A DNA stretch of 64,000 bases from Eucommia ulmoides. Its lineage: Eukaryota; Streptophyta; Magnoliopsida; Garryales; Eucommiaceae. The number at the start of each line of letters is the position of its first letter. The stretch's first letter is position 1. The stretch lies in NCBI GenBank assembly GCA_016647705.1, contig CM028339.1, forward strand, positions 23,041,803 to 23,105,802. Direction: 5' to 3'. Positions 11,801 through 23,092 of this stretch are shown here, in pieces. The notes under the pieces are model-generated. The model saw only the letters and a program-made list of their open reading frames with translations. It was not told the DNA's origin and did not search any database. The position numbers and the translations under genes were made by a program.

Positions 11801-12628
11801 TTTTTTTCAAGAATTATGCATCTGGTAATTCCTTTCTGCAATCCCATTGCATGGAATAAATTTTACATTCTCAATAATCCAGGTTCCTCCTATTCCCAAA
11901 ATAACAAATAGCTAAACAATAAACCGACTACATTATACTCTGACAGAATCCAAATAATAATAGTAATAAATAAATAAATAAAAAATAAGTCAACAAATTT
12001 CAAATCTCATGTCCTTTATTATTGTATTGATTAGTGATAGTCTCAGAACCTCAGTTCAATAAAGACCAGAGTAAAAGCATTTCCTTAAGTGCAGTAAAAT
12101 TCAATTCTCTCTTCCTGCTATACAAGAATAAAAGTATACAGAAGCATATAAATTCATACCTTACGAATCCAATTCGTTTAAGGTAAAAATTTTGTGCATC
12201 ATTTGAATTATGTCCAGCATTATCTTCATTTAAATCTGATCCCATCCGCCATATATAATTTGAACCAATTTGATATCGATATCCAAATCCTACACATATA
12301 GAGTGGAGTATACATATAGAGATAGAGAAAGATTGTGAGAGTATACTGTGCAAGCGATGAAATTGAGGACTAGAATGTGACGCTGAGTGAGGTTCCACTG
12401 CGAGAGCTGAACCGAAGAAGGCGGTAAAGATCCGACAGTGGCGGTGAGATGAGGATCAAACGAAGGTTCTGACGGAGCATTTCCTTGTTGTAGAGAGACA
12501 GCCGCGAGCCGGGAGCTGGGTAACCGGAGATTCAGCCGCCGGCGAGAAGCGAAGTTCACAGAGAAGTGCTGGTCAAAGCAAGAATTAATTGCAGGATTTG
12601 ATACCGGCAGCTTCAGAGCAGTCAACAT
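8808..12628 (-). CDS. Plant membrane protein of unknown function, DUF948-like, five exons
   Basis: Exons on the minus strand are 12628-12347, 10234-10184, 9854-9721, 9196-9105 and 9004-8808. All introns are GT-AG, the phases fit, and together they give 251 codons ending in TAA. The first 80 residues are rich in Ser, Arg, Leu and Ala with few acids, as in organelle transit peptides. A hydrophobic segment spans the exon 1/2 junction (about residues 87-110, FIACT then TAVSATWLFFSAIPTLL). A helical, charged region follows (ESLEKLLDVTREELPDT, then LSGMEISDLTMELSDLG, then STRAVRVAEERLRR), and the basic tail ends KSKSMSKI. This order resembles plant proteins of the DUF948 type: a membrane anchor followed by a methyl-accepting-like helical region. 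I recognise the pattern but not an established function. The ATG at 12628 is the first in the frame and puts the leader at the N-terminus. Intron 1 (2.1 kb) carries a TRIM and a MITE. The gene looks intact, with no frameshift or internal stop. Confidence 0.85.
10375..10715 (+). mobile_element. Complete TRIM retrotransposon in intron 1
   Basis: Two short direct repeats, 10375-10490 (116 bp) and 10609-10715 (107 bp), both start TGTTGGAT(C/T)CCACATC and end TTTTCTACA. The first is followed at once by TGATATCAGAGCC, one base from the initiator-Met tRNA primer site TGGTATCAGAGCC. The second is preceded by a polypurine GTGAGGGGGCG. The unit is flanked by ATCTA on both sides (10370-10374 and 10716-10720). 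There is no coding capacity, as expected for terminal-repeat retrotransposons in miniature. Each LTR also has a GCTATATATAAAG TATA-like box. Confidence 0.93.
11018..11476. mobile_element. Probable MITE in intron 1
   Basis: The left end reads GGCACCGATTGGTAAACC and the right end, reversed, GGCACTGATTGGTAACC, an inverted repeat with one substitution and a one-base gap. The interior is AT-rich and includes a local direct repeat of GCTTCTATTTTCAAGAAAG (about 11344 and 11414). No clear target duplication was found. Confidence 0.6.
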
Positions 12629-12639
12629 TTGTTGAATTC

Positions 12640-13480
12640 CTTGATCGGTGGGGATGAGTCCGGGTTCAATTCGTATGAACCGAACACAATCTCCTTCCCT
12701 ACAAAATTTCCGATACGTTCAAGGTAAGTCCAAGCAATAACTAGGCCTTCCAGTAGGCTAGAGAACGGAAAGCCCGATTTGCTCTCCCCAAAAAAACATG
12801 TATGGTCCCAAAGTAGGGTTAATACCATTTACATCCTCTATATTTTTTTTAATATTCCAAATAAATCCCACAATTCCCAAATTATTATGGAACTCTCGCC
12901 GGAATAATTTTTAAACATTACCCTTATTCATTCAAAATAGAAAAATGATAAAATAATCTAAGTTAGCGAATGACCAAACTGCCCTCAACCCCTTTCTCTT
13001 AAAATACTAATTTATGTTAATATTTCTTAATAATTTCCTTCTTCTTCTCTCGTTCCTCCTCATCTTCCTTGTTCTTGTTTCCCCTATCTTCAAATTTGAT
13101 TTTTCTTTTCTTTTTCTTTTCATTTCCTCTTCATCTTACCGTCATTTCCTCTTCTTCATCTTATACTTCACAACCGAGCACACCGCCAACACCACCACCG
13201 CCGACACCATTTTCAACCGTCGATCACACCACCTTCAACCACATCGCCGACAACGTGACCGCTATCTGTTTAAATTTGTTCTTGACCTCTCTCGCTCTCT
13301 CTAAATCAAAACAACAGGGGATCACAACAATCAATAAAATTCATTGAAATTTGATGCCCAAATTCGATGAGACGATAGTGGATATGGTATATCTAAGAGT
13401 GAGGTCCTAGATCTGAGCGAGTGAGGTCCTAGATCGGAACGATCGACAGTGATTTTGTTCGTTTTGGTGGTGTTATTTGT
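12640..13480. other. Upstream flank of the 8808-12628 gene, no further gene seen
   Basis: 12629-12825 should hold the leader and promoter. From about 12826 the sequence starts AGGGTTAATACCATTTAC, which looks like the end of another mobile element. 13014-13300 is pyrimidine-rich (TTCTTC and CTCTC), giving overlapping ORFs of low complexity. I see nothing coding. Confidence 0.4.
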
Positions 13481-13484
13481 TTCG

Positions 13485-13880
13485 GTGGTGTTGTTCAGCG
13501 ACGTATTGTTTGGTTCGATGGTGTTAAATCGCTGCCAATGACGATTCATGCTCCCTTGAGCAGATCTGAGCCATCGAACCTGGTGGTGTTGTTTACTTCG
13601 GTGGTGTCGTTCGGCGGTTTATTGTTTGGTTAGACGGTATTAAGTCACTGGCGATGATGATTTACGCTCTCTTGAACAAATTTGAGCTATTGAACTGATC
13701 CAATTTTCGCTTTGGTGGTTTTGTTCGGCGGTGCATTGTTTGGTTCGATGGTGTTGAGTAGTTGGCGATGACGATTCACGCTCCCATGAGCAGATCTGAG
13801 CCATTGAAGCGATCCATTTTTCTCTTTGATGGTGTTTTTTGGTGATGTATTCTTTGGTTCAACGGTGTTGAGTCGCTGGT
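13485..13880. repeat. Minisatellite, about 115-bp unit, 3.5 copies
   Basis: The phrase GT(T)CGGCG...TATTGTTTGGTT recurs near 13495, 13610, 13726 and 13842. It is followed each time by a GGTGTT-A/G-AGTCG(C)TGG block and, in the first three copies, by GATGA(C/T)GATT(C/T)A(C/T)GCTC and GAGC. Copies are about 80 to 85 percent alike by eye. The minus-strand ORFs here (TIEPNN-type repeats) simply follow the repeat. Confidence 0.75.
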
Positions 13881-14817
13881 AAAGAAGGACAGTGACAAAC
13901 AACAATGAATGACAAAGTGGAGGTTGGTCAATGATGAAACGTTTCATTCGATGATATTGGTGAGGGAGGATATAGAAAGATAGAAAAAAAATTGGGGAGG
14001 AATTACGGCAGCGGGGCTAGTCGTAGACTCCAATTGTACTCGGGTACACCCAACAAGTCAGACGTACCCAAGCAGGGGGCCGGGGAGAGGAGGTCGTCTG
14101 GATTTATGGGTCTTCTAAATTAGAAGAGACCCTCTACTAGTTTTTCTAAACGACTGTCTACCTAGTTTCCTATGATTCACTATACATACAAGAGACAACA
14201 ACACAAGCAAGGGAGTGCTAAGTTAAATTTTTATATATTAGAAGAGGGGAGGGGAAACCCCCATACAACAAAAGGGGGGAGTACCGCAACCCTTGTACAT
14301 TTCAAAAAAAAAACTTCATTTTTTTTTCTTTTTCCATAGAGAGGAAAACGTCTTCATTGGCCCGGAGTGGTCTATTCGTTGGTGGAAGGACATCCTTCCA
14401 CTGCCATATACTTCTCGAGTTGATCGAGGTGTTTCTGGAACTTTATTATCCACACCCGGCTCCGTGCCTCTACCCAACCTCGAAGCTTCCTTTTAATTTA
14501 AAAGGTCCCCTTGAGAATATTCGCCCTTAATTCCTCTTCCTTGAACCTCTCCAATGTCTCAAGCATCTTTGGTGTAATGGCTGGAATCTATGGAGGCGTA
14601 TAGAGCTCGAGGCTCTTCGATTTTATGGAGATGATAGTGAGGCCTCACCTCCATCTTTAACTCAAGAATCAAGGTTTCCACCCTCCTAGCATTGCAGAGC
14701 TACTTCTCTTGATGCTCCTCTATTTCGTAGTGGATGAAGTCCATGTTGTATAACGAATGGAGCATGAATCATAGAAAGAGCTCTTAGTAGAACGAGTAAA
14801 GAAGATAGAAGCTGACA
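13881..14817. other. Unrecognised non-genic stretch
   Basis: 14030-14290 has several G- and C-runs, and 14310-14335 a poly-A/poly-T stretch. 14340-14800 has a balanced, coding-like composition but several stops in every frame. It resumes after the solo LTR at 14823-17529, so 13990-14822 and 17530-18576 were once contiguous. It may be a decayed retrotransposon or pseudogene. I cannot name it. Confidence 0.35.
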
Positions 14818-15479
14818 GTGCATGTCACACCCCACCCCGGACACCCATCATGTGGGGCCGGCGTGACGTAGACATAACACTGCCCAACTGACTAGCCAAC
14901 CTCAATACGTCAATAACAAAATTGTAAATCTATATAACACATATAATAGTCCCATCTGATAGGGATACACCGTCCCGAATATAAATACAATCAAACAAAT
15001 CCCCTGAACCTCACTTAGATTTCATTTCTGATATCTCGTCTCCAAAATTTTCCTCAAATGATTCCTTTGCGTGACCCGCATAACTCTATCTAGCGCCAAT
15101 AGGGGATCGACCAACTCCTAACTATTTTACCTGTGAGTGTACTGCCTTCTTAGTAAAAATATTTTTAAAATAATAATTCATTCTACAACATCTAAATGGA
15201 TTAAGTGTGAGTATAGAAACAGTACGTAACTATTAAAATTCTCCATAATATAAGCAGTGAAAATAAAGCAATAAATATAAGTTCCACTCCAACCCATCTA
15301 GTAAAATAATACCAATCACCATAATAAATAATAAATCACCCAATATAAGTAAAACATCACGTCTCAAACATCATCTCAAACACACACACGCTGGCCAGCC
15401 CTAGTGATTGTTTTGACCTCATGATCGGGAGTTTGCAACGGTACCGTACCATCCGTAGGATATGCCTTCCTACGAACAA

Positions 15480-15605
15480 CCATCACTCCGCCGAAGCGGA
15501 TAATCACTGCGCAGTATAATCATCTAACATCACTCTGCCGAGACAGATAAACATCACTCTGCTGAAGCAGATAAACATTACTCCGCCGAAGCGGATAAAT
15601 ACTAT
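15480..15605. repeat. Tandem hairpin array in the Tekay-type LTR
   Basis: Units of about 27 bp contain CTCCGCCGAAGCGGATAA, CTCTGCCGAGACAGATAA, CTCTGCTGAAGCAGATAA and CTCCGCCGAAGCGGATAA, spaced by 'acatca/acatta' words. Each is a 5-bp stem with a 4-base CGAA/TGAA loop. Stems change in step between copies (TCCGC/GCGGA and TCTGC/GCAGA). Confidence 0.85.
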
Positions 15606-16739
15606 AGCATCATCAAATCAAATACAGTATCATCGAATCACAACTTAATAAATATCGTCTACTCAATATCGTCAAATCACCACATCTATCTCTCTTCCTC
15701 AAAACCAGCTTTTAAATCCAAAAATCATATTTCACACTTTCTTTTAAAGGAAACGTCTAATTTTATCAAAACCACTTTTCCACCTTTTATTTTTAGAAAA
15801 TCAGGCATTTTTTAGAAAAATAGATGTTTTCTATTCTCTTTTAAAAACACCGTCTGATTTCATCAAATCCAACAAAAATTCATTTTCAACTTCTTTTCGA
15901 AGACTATAGAAATCTTTCGAAAATCCAGTTTACCAACTTACCCAAATCTTGTTTGATCCATATCATTTATAAATTTGTACCGTTTAAGTAAACACATATT
16001 TCATCATATATATACATAGAAAAATAGTTTGGCAAGAAGACAGTACACTCATCTGAATATCCGTTTCCGAAAGTTCCGCCGACTCTCTGCTACTGATCCT
16101 CTAGGAATCGGGAACCTATTCGTGATAAGGCCTAAATTAATATTTTATGCAAAAATAACCTAACTAGTAAATACAGGCCCTAATTTTCTTAATTTCCTAT
16201 TCCCTGCATTCTATATTACTATTTAACGAGTATGATTCCGTTACCGTTTACGATATCGAATTCATTCATGCGAATGGTCTCAATATTTATTATCGTCATT
16301 TCGACATTTCAGTGCTAGAGAATAATTTTACAATCACCCACGAGACAATTTAAACACAATTAAATGCATATATTAAAAGTGATAGGAAATTTACCTCTTT
16401 CGACTTTTCCGTCGGTCGCAAAAATTGGATTTTTAATTTTTGTTGGGGTGGTTTGTGGAATTTCCCCCATTTTTTTTTCCTTTTTCTTTTCTTTTTCTTC
16501 TTTTCTTCCTATTTCTTCTTCGTTTTCTGGTCTACGCCGTTTCACCAACCCTTTCTCTCTCTTCCGCCGGCCTGCACCACCGGCGACGGCCACTATTTTC
16601 TCTTCCTTTTCCTTTTTCTTCTTTTGTTTTTCGTCTGTGTTCCTGGTTCAGCCATCGGCACTACCACCGGCCCTCACTACCGGCAACCCACCTCTCTCTC
16701 CTTTATCTGTTTTTGCTTCTGCTTCAACTCAGCCAAGCA

Positions 16740-17060
16740 GCGCCGACACGCCACACACACGATCGCCTACTTAAACCGAACGTAACACATACCCACAACC
16801 CATCAATGATAACGGCGAACAACATTCCCCAAACCACAGCGATCGACTACTCCTCCGATAAATCTTCATCTTTCTCTCTCTACCCTCCATTCCGGCGACG
16901 ACGACAACCACCATGCACACACAAACACACACTGATCACACACATACACACCATCGTTCACGTTCCCACAACTAAACACACACATACCCACACACAGCGG
17001 CGCACCCACCCACCCACCCACCTGGTCATCGGACGGACGGACAACACGCACAACTTACCG
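16740..17060. repeat. CA/CAC-rich low-complexity stretch
   Basis: Interrupted (CA)n and CACACACACC runs, then a (CACC)n/(GGAC)n patch at 17005-17045, all inside the solo LTR. Confidence 0.85.
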
Positions 17061-17534
17061 CCAGCAACTTCCTTTTTCTCTCTTCGATTTTCATGTTTCT
17101 GGACGATTCTTTCCGATTTTCCTATCACTATATGCATGTGCAATTTATATGCATGGATCTAGTGGATCGATCATGTTTCCTCTTCAAGCCACGTCGCCAC
17201 TCTTCCTGCTGGCCAGCTGATCGTCACAGTTACACTCACATATATATATAAAAAAAATCTTTTGGTTAATTTTTCTTTCCTCCCCCCTAATTTCTATAAT
17301 TCTCCCTTTTAGTTTAATTCATCACTTATGAGTTTCTTAAATTGTAATTCCACCCAAAAAGTTTTAATTCGAAAGTCAAATGCCAATTTTGGCTTGAATG
17401 TTTTTCTACATTTGCAAATTGACCCCTAAATGTTTGGTTTGAAGTTTAATTAATCCGATTTCTCCCTGAATTTTCCCATGCTCTAGAATGTAATTATAAA
17501 TGACGTACTAGCTAAGTCGGGGTCTTACAGTGCA

Positions 17535-18576
17535 ATTTAAATAGATGGAAGGAAGGTGGAATATTGAGGGACGAGAGCCTTAAAAGTCAAGTGATGACAA
17601 GAATAATAATAGGAAAATATCAAAAGAATTCCATAACTACGGCCAATAAAGATTTCTTTCCAAAAGGCCTGACCCGTATCAAATTTGTAGCCAATAAAGA
17701 TTGTCCTTGGGAATCTGCGAACCAAGTCAAATCTCATTGGACATACGGATACTAGGTATCCGCAATGCTCTCCTTAACAAAGCTTCACCCCGGAACCACT
17801 CTCTCAATGATATTCCCAAACACATCAAGTTGTGCATACAGGAATAACAAACATCTTATGAGAAAAAATTTGAGTCAGGCACAAATCATAGCCACGTGGT
17901 AGTTTGGCACGTGCCACGCATAAAAATTTATAAAACATGCAACGCTGATTAAAGGAATGACACCCAGAGAGACCATTATCCCGAAGTATGCCATCATGGG
18001 GGTTTCTTTCCAAAGGCATTAATAACGCCACCTGCTCATCAAGGAAGAAGCCATTACTACTCCCTAAATAAAGGTCCATCACTCCACTAAACTCTTCGCA
18101 TTAATGATAGTGGGCAGAAATTCTGGAGAAAGACCTGCCAAACAAATCTCCCCCCGTCTACATATACTGGAGGATGGGGATCGAGCCAGGTATGGGAATT
18201 TACACGCATAGACATGGACACTTCTTCCTAACCAATACTCTGTCAAAAGTTCCTCAGAACAATTGATTAATTCTCACATCGGAGGTGCAACCCACTTGCG
18301 GTGTATTATTTTACAAAAATCTGAGCTAAAAGAATAATTAGAACTGAGAGAGATTTAATACTCTAGATCTCAAAAGAACTTATCTGATGAAAGAATTGTA
18401 GTCTTCATAAAAAAAAAAAAAAAAATTCACTGTTTTCTTTGGTGCAAGTAATCACCATCATGCTCCCCTCTCTCTTAATCTTGTTGCCTTTAAAATATTG
18501 GATATTAAAACATGTTCCAATCTTCCTATCCAAGATTCATTAGATTTGATACAAATTAAATGCTTCAGCAACAAAT
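17535..18576. other. Unrecognised stretch between the solo LTR and the Tat element
   Basis: No gene can be supported. A minus ORF at 17825-18082 (85 codons) has ordinary composition but resembles no family I know and lacks splice or start context. 18413-18425 is an A-run. It ends at the target site AATAT of the next element. Confidence 0.35.
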
Positions 18577-18581
18577 AATAT

Positions 18582-21491
18582 TGATGTAGGTAAAAATCAA
18601 CCACTCCCATGTTATTCCCCCTAAGCCATCCATGTGGACCTGGCGTATGACGTGTCATGAGGCATCGACTTTGTGGGGTGGAAAAATCTACTTTCTGGTC
18701 AGTTTAATCTCCTGACTCGCCTACCCAGCTCTACAAATTTAGATCGGTTGACCTCCAATACTTTGACAGTAACATCGACAGATCTTCGACAAGTAAGGAA
18801 TGTTCAACCGATGATACCCTAGTCGGTGCACCCACCTCAGCTCTGTACCCATATCCAGGTCAGTTTATCTGCTATTTTAGTAGCACGGTCCATGGACTTT
18901 TCTACCAACACTAAAAATCCCAGGCCCATGGCTCTAATCCTTTCATGCGTCTTTTTTCTCTACCACGTGCCGTGTTGAGGTTGATAACTGAGCTTAAGAC
19001 CCCTAATCTCCAAAACGCTAATCAGTTTTTCTTCTATAAAAGGAAAGGTGAATAGTAACAAATGGAGTAATTGCTTTTTGAATATTCAAAGAATTCTTAC
19101 TGTTAATCCTAAGATTTTGATGAACAATTAAATATTGATGTTTTTTGTAGAACTAACGGTTTGATTAAGTGTTTTTCAATTTATTAGTTCTAATGAAGAT
19201 ATAATCATAAAGCAATTGTGAAGGATGTAGAGATAGATACTAAGAGATTGAAGATTCCAAAAAATCTAGGTGAAAACAACTCTAATCTATTTTTATTCTT
19301 AATGTATCCTGATTAGAATCACACACGACACAAAAATGATTTTATGTTTATGTTTGTTTTGATAGGATTCTAATCAGTGAAACTATTTGCTTCCATGTGT
19401 AATTGAAAAAGAAATAAAGATAATTGATTAAGATTAATTTTAAGATTTTAGTGGAGCTAACCGAGAAAATAAATTGGTTAAAGGGGTAAAAATATCAAAG
19501 AAAATAATTAAGGAGAAGAGTTCCAGCATGGGCAGTTGACTAGTAAGTCGACTTGTGCTTAAAAAAAGAAGTCTTTGAATCTCCCGGTCGACAGGTAGGT
19601 CAACCTATGCTTAAAAGATAAACTCTTTGTAACTCTAGGTTGACAGATAAGTCGACTTATGATGATAGAATTTTGGCTTGGGCTACATCCTGAATTGGGT
19701 AGTCGACCGATGGATGTGTGTCTGTCAATTGATAGCCAGTTTCGGATTTTAATTTAAATACTAGCCGTTATTTGTTTACTTGGTTGAGAGATTTTAGGGA
19801 TATGGATATTTTAATTATATGATACTCCTATTTGAATATCCCTATTGATATGGTATATATATTTTAAGTATTTATCAAATTGGTACATTTAATTCTTTCT
19901 ATCCTATTGATTTGAGTTTGAGAAATATTTGAGGGACTAATTTGAATGTTTTGAAAGTCATAATTAAGTCAAATATATTTAAAATGAAAGAAATCAATAT
20001 ATGGGGTTTATAGGTATTTTTTAGATACTTATCTTGTGGAAACTAGCCGTTATAGGACTTGTTTCAAGTGGCTATAAATAAACCTACGGATTTCACATGT
20101 TAAGTTAGAATATATCAAGAACTATTCTGTTCATAAGCTTTTATAAACTATTCTGTTCATAAGCTTTTATAAGAATAATCATTCTGATATTATTTTGAGA
20201 GATCAAATTGTAAGATCAATTATTGAGGAGTTCTTGAGTTAAAGCGCTGATTGTGTAAGCATCACCGAGTTGAGCTGTCTAGCATTTCAATCTATAATTC
20301 TTCGGTGATATCCGGGCGAGAACTTTCCAAACTATTAATCTTTACTGCATATTTATTTTTCTTTATTTACTTGGTTGATAAGATCTTGATGAAATCGTTT
20401 TTTAACTTTAAAAGTATAAAAATCTTTTAAAACGATTTGTGTGATAATATGATTACGTGCTCAATTTTGTACTACCTGTATTATTTTTATAATCAGATTT
20501 TTGTTTCCTCACTTAATTCTATCACTAGTAATTATCGGGACATTAATTGAGTTTAAATTAATTTAAGGTTGTAGAAGCTCCGAGTGGAAAAAACTTATCA
20601 ATTTCTTGTAATTGGTGAGTTGTGTGCGGATTGAATACTATTGGGAGTATTTAATCAAATGGTAGATGGTTTCAGTCTCTTCCTGTAAAGAGATTGAAGT
20701 AGTAATTCTTCCTGAATTGAATTGATTTGTGAGTAATTTTGTAACGGTTCAATCCTTACCAGATAAAAGGATATTTGGAGTGCTTGTGAGGTTCCGATTC
20801 TTTAGCCTAAGGTATGAAAAGAATTAGGTTATTCTTGAGCCTATGAAAAGTAGAGGTTATTCCTGAACTTGGGAAAAGGAATTTATAAAGGTTGATTCTG
20901 AGCCTGTGAAAATAATCTTTGTGAGGGTTTGGTTCCTACCTTTAAAGGGATCTTGAGTTTAGTGGGTGTGAATCTCCATGGAGCTCGGAGGACTAAATTA
21001 GCCAAGAGTAGCTTGGTGAACCAGGATATATTGTGGTATGCTGCTTTGTTTATTTTACTTATATTGTTGTTTAGTGTGCACCTAGTTGATAACACATATC
21101 TGCTACTATAAATATAATAATTAATTTTAGGATAAAATTAATTGTTTGAATTTTTAAAGTGTTATTATTATTTGGATTAAATTTTAATACTATCCAATTC
21201 ACCCCCCTTCTTGAGTAGCTCATTGGGCCAACACTAACAATTTTTCCCCCCGAGCTCTTACTCTTATGCCCGAGGGGCTTCGCCGGGCACAATCCTAATG
21301 GGACCTATGTAGATACGCTTTAGGAGCTGAGGCTAGATAATGCCCAGGACAGCTCGGTTAGATCGCAGATTTAAAGATAAAGAATACATGGTTCTCCCAC
21401 CACCGAAGATAACCTCCAATTCACTAACACCACTTTATGCGGATTCTGACTGGACCATACTGTGGGTGTAAACCATTTTTTGACACCAACA
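18582..21491 (+). repeat. 5' LTR of the Tat element (two halves)
   Basis: The halves are 18582-19100 and 21239-21491, together 772 bp. It starts TGATGTAGGTAAAAATC and ends GACACCAACA, and aligns to the 3' LTR throughout. The difference of 107 bp is a block near 18860-18970 absent from the 3' LTR. A TATA-like CTATAAAAGG lies at 19034-19044. Confidence 0.9.
19101..21233 (+). mobile_element. Solo LTR of a copia (SIRE/Maximus-like) element
   Basis: It starts TGTTAATCCTAAGATTTTG and ends GGGCCAACA, flanked by CTTAC (19096-19100) and CTAAC (21234-21238), a 5-bp duplication with one change. Taking it out restores the Tat LTR at the matching point of the 3' copy. The end block CCAATTCACCCCCCTTCTTG (about 21194-21214) is the kind of LTR terminus seen in SIRE/Maximus copia elements. 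There is no pol sequence. A local 28-bp duplication (AACTATTCTGTTCATAAGC) sits at 20125-20170. Confidence 0.85.
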
Positions 21492-21512
21492 GTTTGGTTT
21501 CGTCTGTAAGAA
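21492..21512 (+). promoter_or_regulatory. Degenerate primer-binding site of the Tat element
   Basis: It reads GTTTGGTTTCGTCTGTAAG directly after the LTR. Compared with the Tat-type word TGGCGCCGTCTGTGGGAA it differs mainly by transitions, in line with decay. Confidence 0.55.
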
Positions 21513-22199
21513 GCAGACAAAAAGCTTTCCTCTGTTCATCAACTCCCTGCTTAGCTAAGACTTGATGATTACAAGGTCTGGTCAGATCATTCAGCGAAAA
21601 GATCAGAACATCGTTGTGAATAGCAGTCAGAAACATAAAAATATCAAGGGTCTCCAGCCAGGATGCTAGGGTTTCAGCCCCCATCCTGGTTACAGAAGAA
21701 AACTTACCTCTCACGGGCTAAGCGGGCCCTTCAGTTCTGCCCTCACTCGTCATTGTATGCCAAACATCTGGGGCCGTCAAAGTTTCAAAGATCAACAATT
21801 TGGAATGCTTTTTTGGTGAATTCCAAAGCTATTTCCAAGTTTTTCTATCCCACCTGTCATCGACCCTCATTTAGGGAGGATCGATTCTCCAGGCCGCAGG
21901 GGGAGGGGAGCAACCCCACGAGTCAAGAGATCGCGTGATCCATTCCCAAGGACATATGCCCAGGGCCCAACCTCAGCCTTGTAATCGAGTAGTGAGGGAG
22001 AGGGATTTAGCCTCCTCTATTTTCTCGGGATAATCGTCTCAACCCTCACAAGGGCACCAAACTGAGGGCCGTCATGAGTCCCCACCGGGAAGAGTACCCA
22101 GACGCGTCACCTAGTTTGAGCACCGGGCTTACCGTGTTCGAGAGGTCAACTCTCACTCTCTATCGGCCAGGATGTAGAGAGCCGGGTAGTTTCCAAACA

Positions 22200-22790
22200 G
22201 GTCATGGCACAGCCCAGAGGTGAAGTTGTCGTAGAACATCGCCTTACCAAGATGGAAGTAGCTCTCTACCAGCTGCAAGGCGCAAGGGGAACAGATCGGC
22301 TACCTGATGAGGTTGGGTCACCCTTCATGGATGATATCATGGACGAAGTAGTACCCTATAGATTTTCTTACCCCAAATGGATCTGTATGACGGAACCATT
22401 AACTCGATGGACCATTTTTTAATCTTCATATCCTATATGGATATGCACATGACCTCAGTGGCGGTGTGGTGTAAGTCTTTCCCCCTCACCCTTATCGGAA
22501 CAACCTGGTCATGGTTTGGAGATATGGCTCCAGCCTCAATTTCCACTTTTTCCCAGCTCTTCCTAGCTCGGTTTAGCTACTCTCGACAAAGGCCAAAAAC
22601 CATGAACCACATCCTTGCACTTCAACAAGAGGACGATGAAAGTCTGGGAGATTACGTGGATAGATTTCACAGGGAGACAATAGCCTATGAAGATCTCTCA
22701 GATGTAGTGGCCCTGAATGCCTTTATCGACGGACAGAGACACCAAAAGTTGTCCTGCAACCTCTGATCACGCCTCACACCAAACTTGTGT
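22200..22790 (+). pseudogene. Tat gag (broken by a frameshift)
   Basis: A first frame opens at 22204 (MAQPRGEVVVEH) and runs to about 22380. The conserved part continues one frame over, from 22377 to 22766. It contains a DLYDGTINSMDHF block, a WSWFGDMAPASISTF block and a DESLGDYVDRFHRET block. These fit the gag domain of Tat elements in order (YDGT-DPxDHL, ARxWFxxLPPGSIxSF, ESLxxYxxRFxxE). The switch of frame at about 22377-22380 is a 1- or 2-base change. The true start may be upstream, in the frame-broken stretch 21512-22200. Confidence 0.8.
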
Positions 22791-23092
22791 GCCACCCTGG
22801 ATCGAGGCATTAGTTTCTATGAGGTCGATCTGAAAGATAGCATGAAGAGAGACCGAGAAGGGATTCGAAAGAAGAAAGACCAAACTGAAGAAGGACCGAG
22901 CCATTCTCAGGGCTCATGAAAGCTTCAAGCAGAAGGGCTCTTAGGACCTCTATCTGAGGATCAGAGATATCTCCCACCCCCAAGGCATCAATAGCAAGGG
23001 TCCACCCCCTTAACGGCTTCAGTAGCACAATTTTTGTCGAAAATATCGAGAAAGAGATATTTCCACCTGCCCCTCCCCTGAAAGGAAAACCC

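Larger units (their letters stand above)
14823..17529 (-). mobile_element. Solo LTR of a Tekay/Del-type gypsy element
   Basis: The ends are TGTCACACCCCACCCC on the left and GGGGTCTTACA on the right, flanked by an exact 5-bp duplication GTGCA (14818-14822 and 17530-17534). There is no internal region. The ends match those of the chromovirus LTRs at 26443-28425 and 36258-38029, whose coding strand is minus. At 2707 bp it is longer than those. It includes a hairpin array at 15480-15605 and a CA-rich stretch at 16740-17050. The ORFs at 16364-17162 are low-complexity Phe/Ser/His runs within it. Confidence 0.92.

Noticed and set aside
12051..12398. Minus-strand ORF of 115 codons
   Set aside because: It overlaps exon 1 of the five-exon gene in another frame and runs into its intron.
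16364..17162. Long plus-strand ORFs (136, 240 and 110 codons)
   Set aside because: Phe/Ser/His runs made by T-rich and CA-rich low-complexity DNA inside the solo LTR. They overlap each other in different frames and resemble no protein.
17825..18082. Minus-strand ORF with coding-like composition
   Set aside because: No recognisable motif, no ATG context with leader, and frames break on both sides. I left it as an unrecognised stretch.
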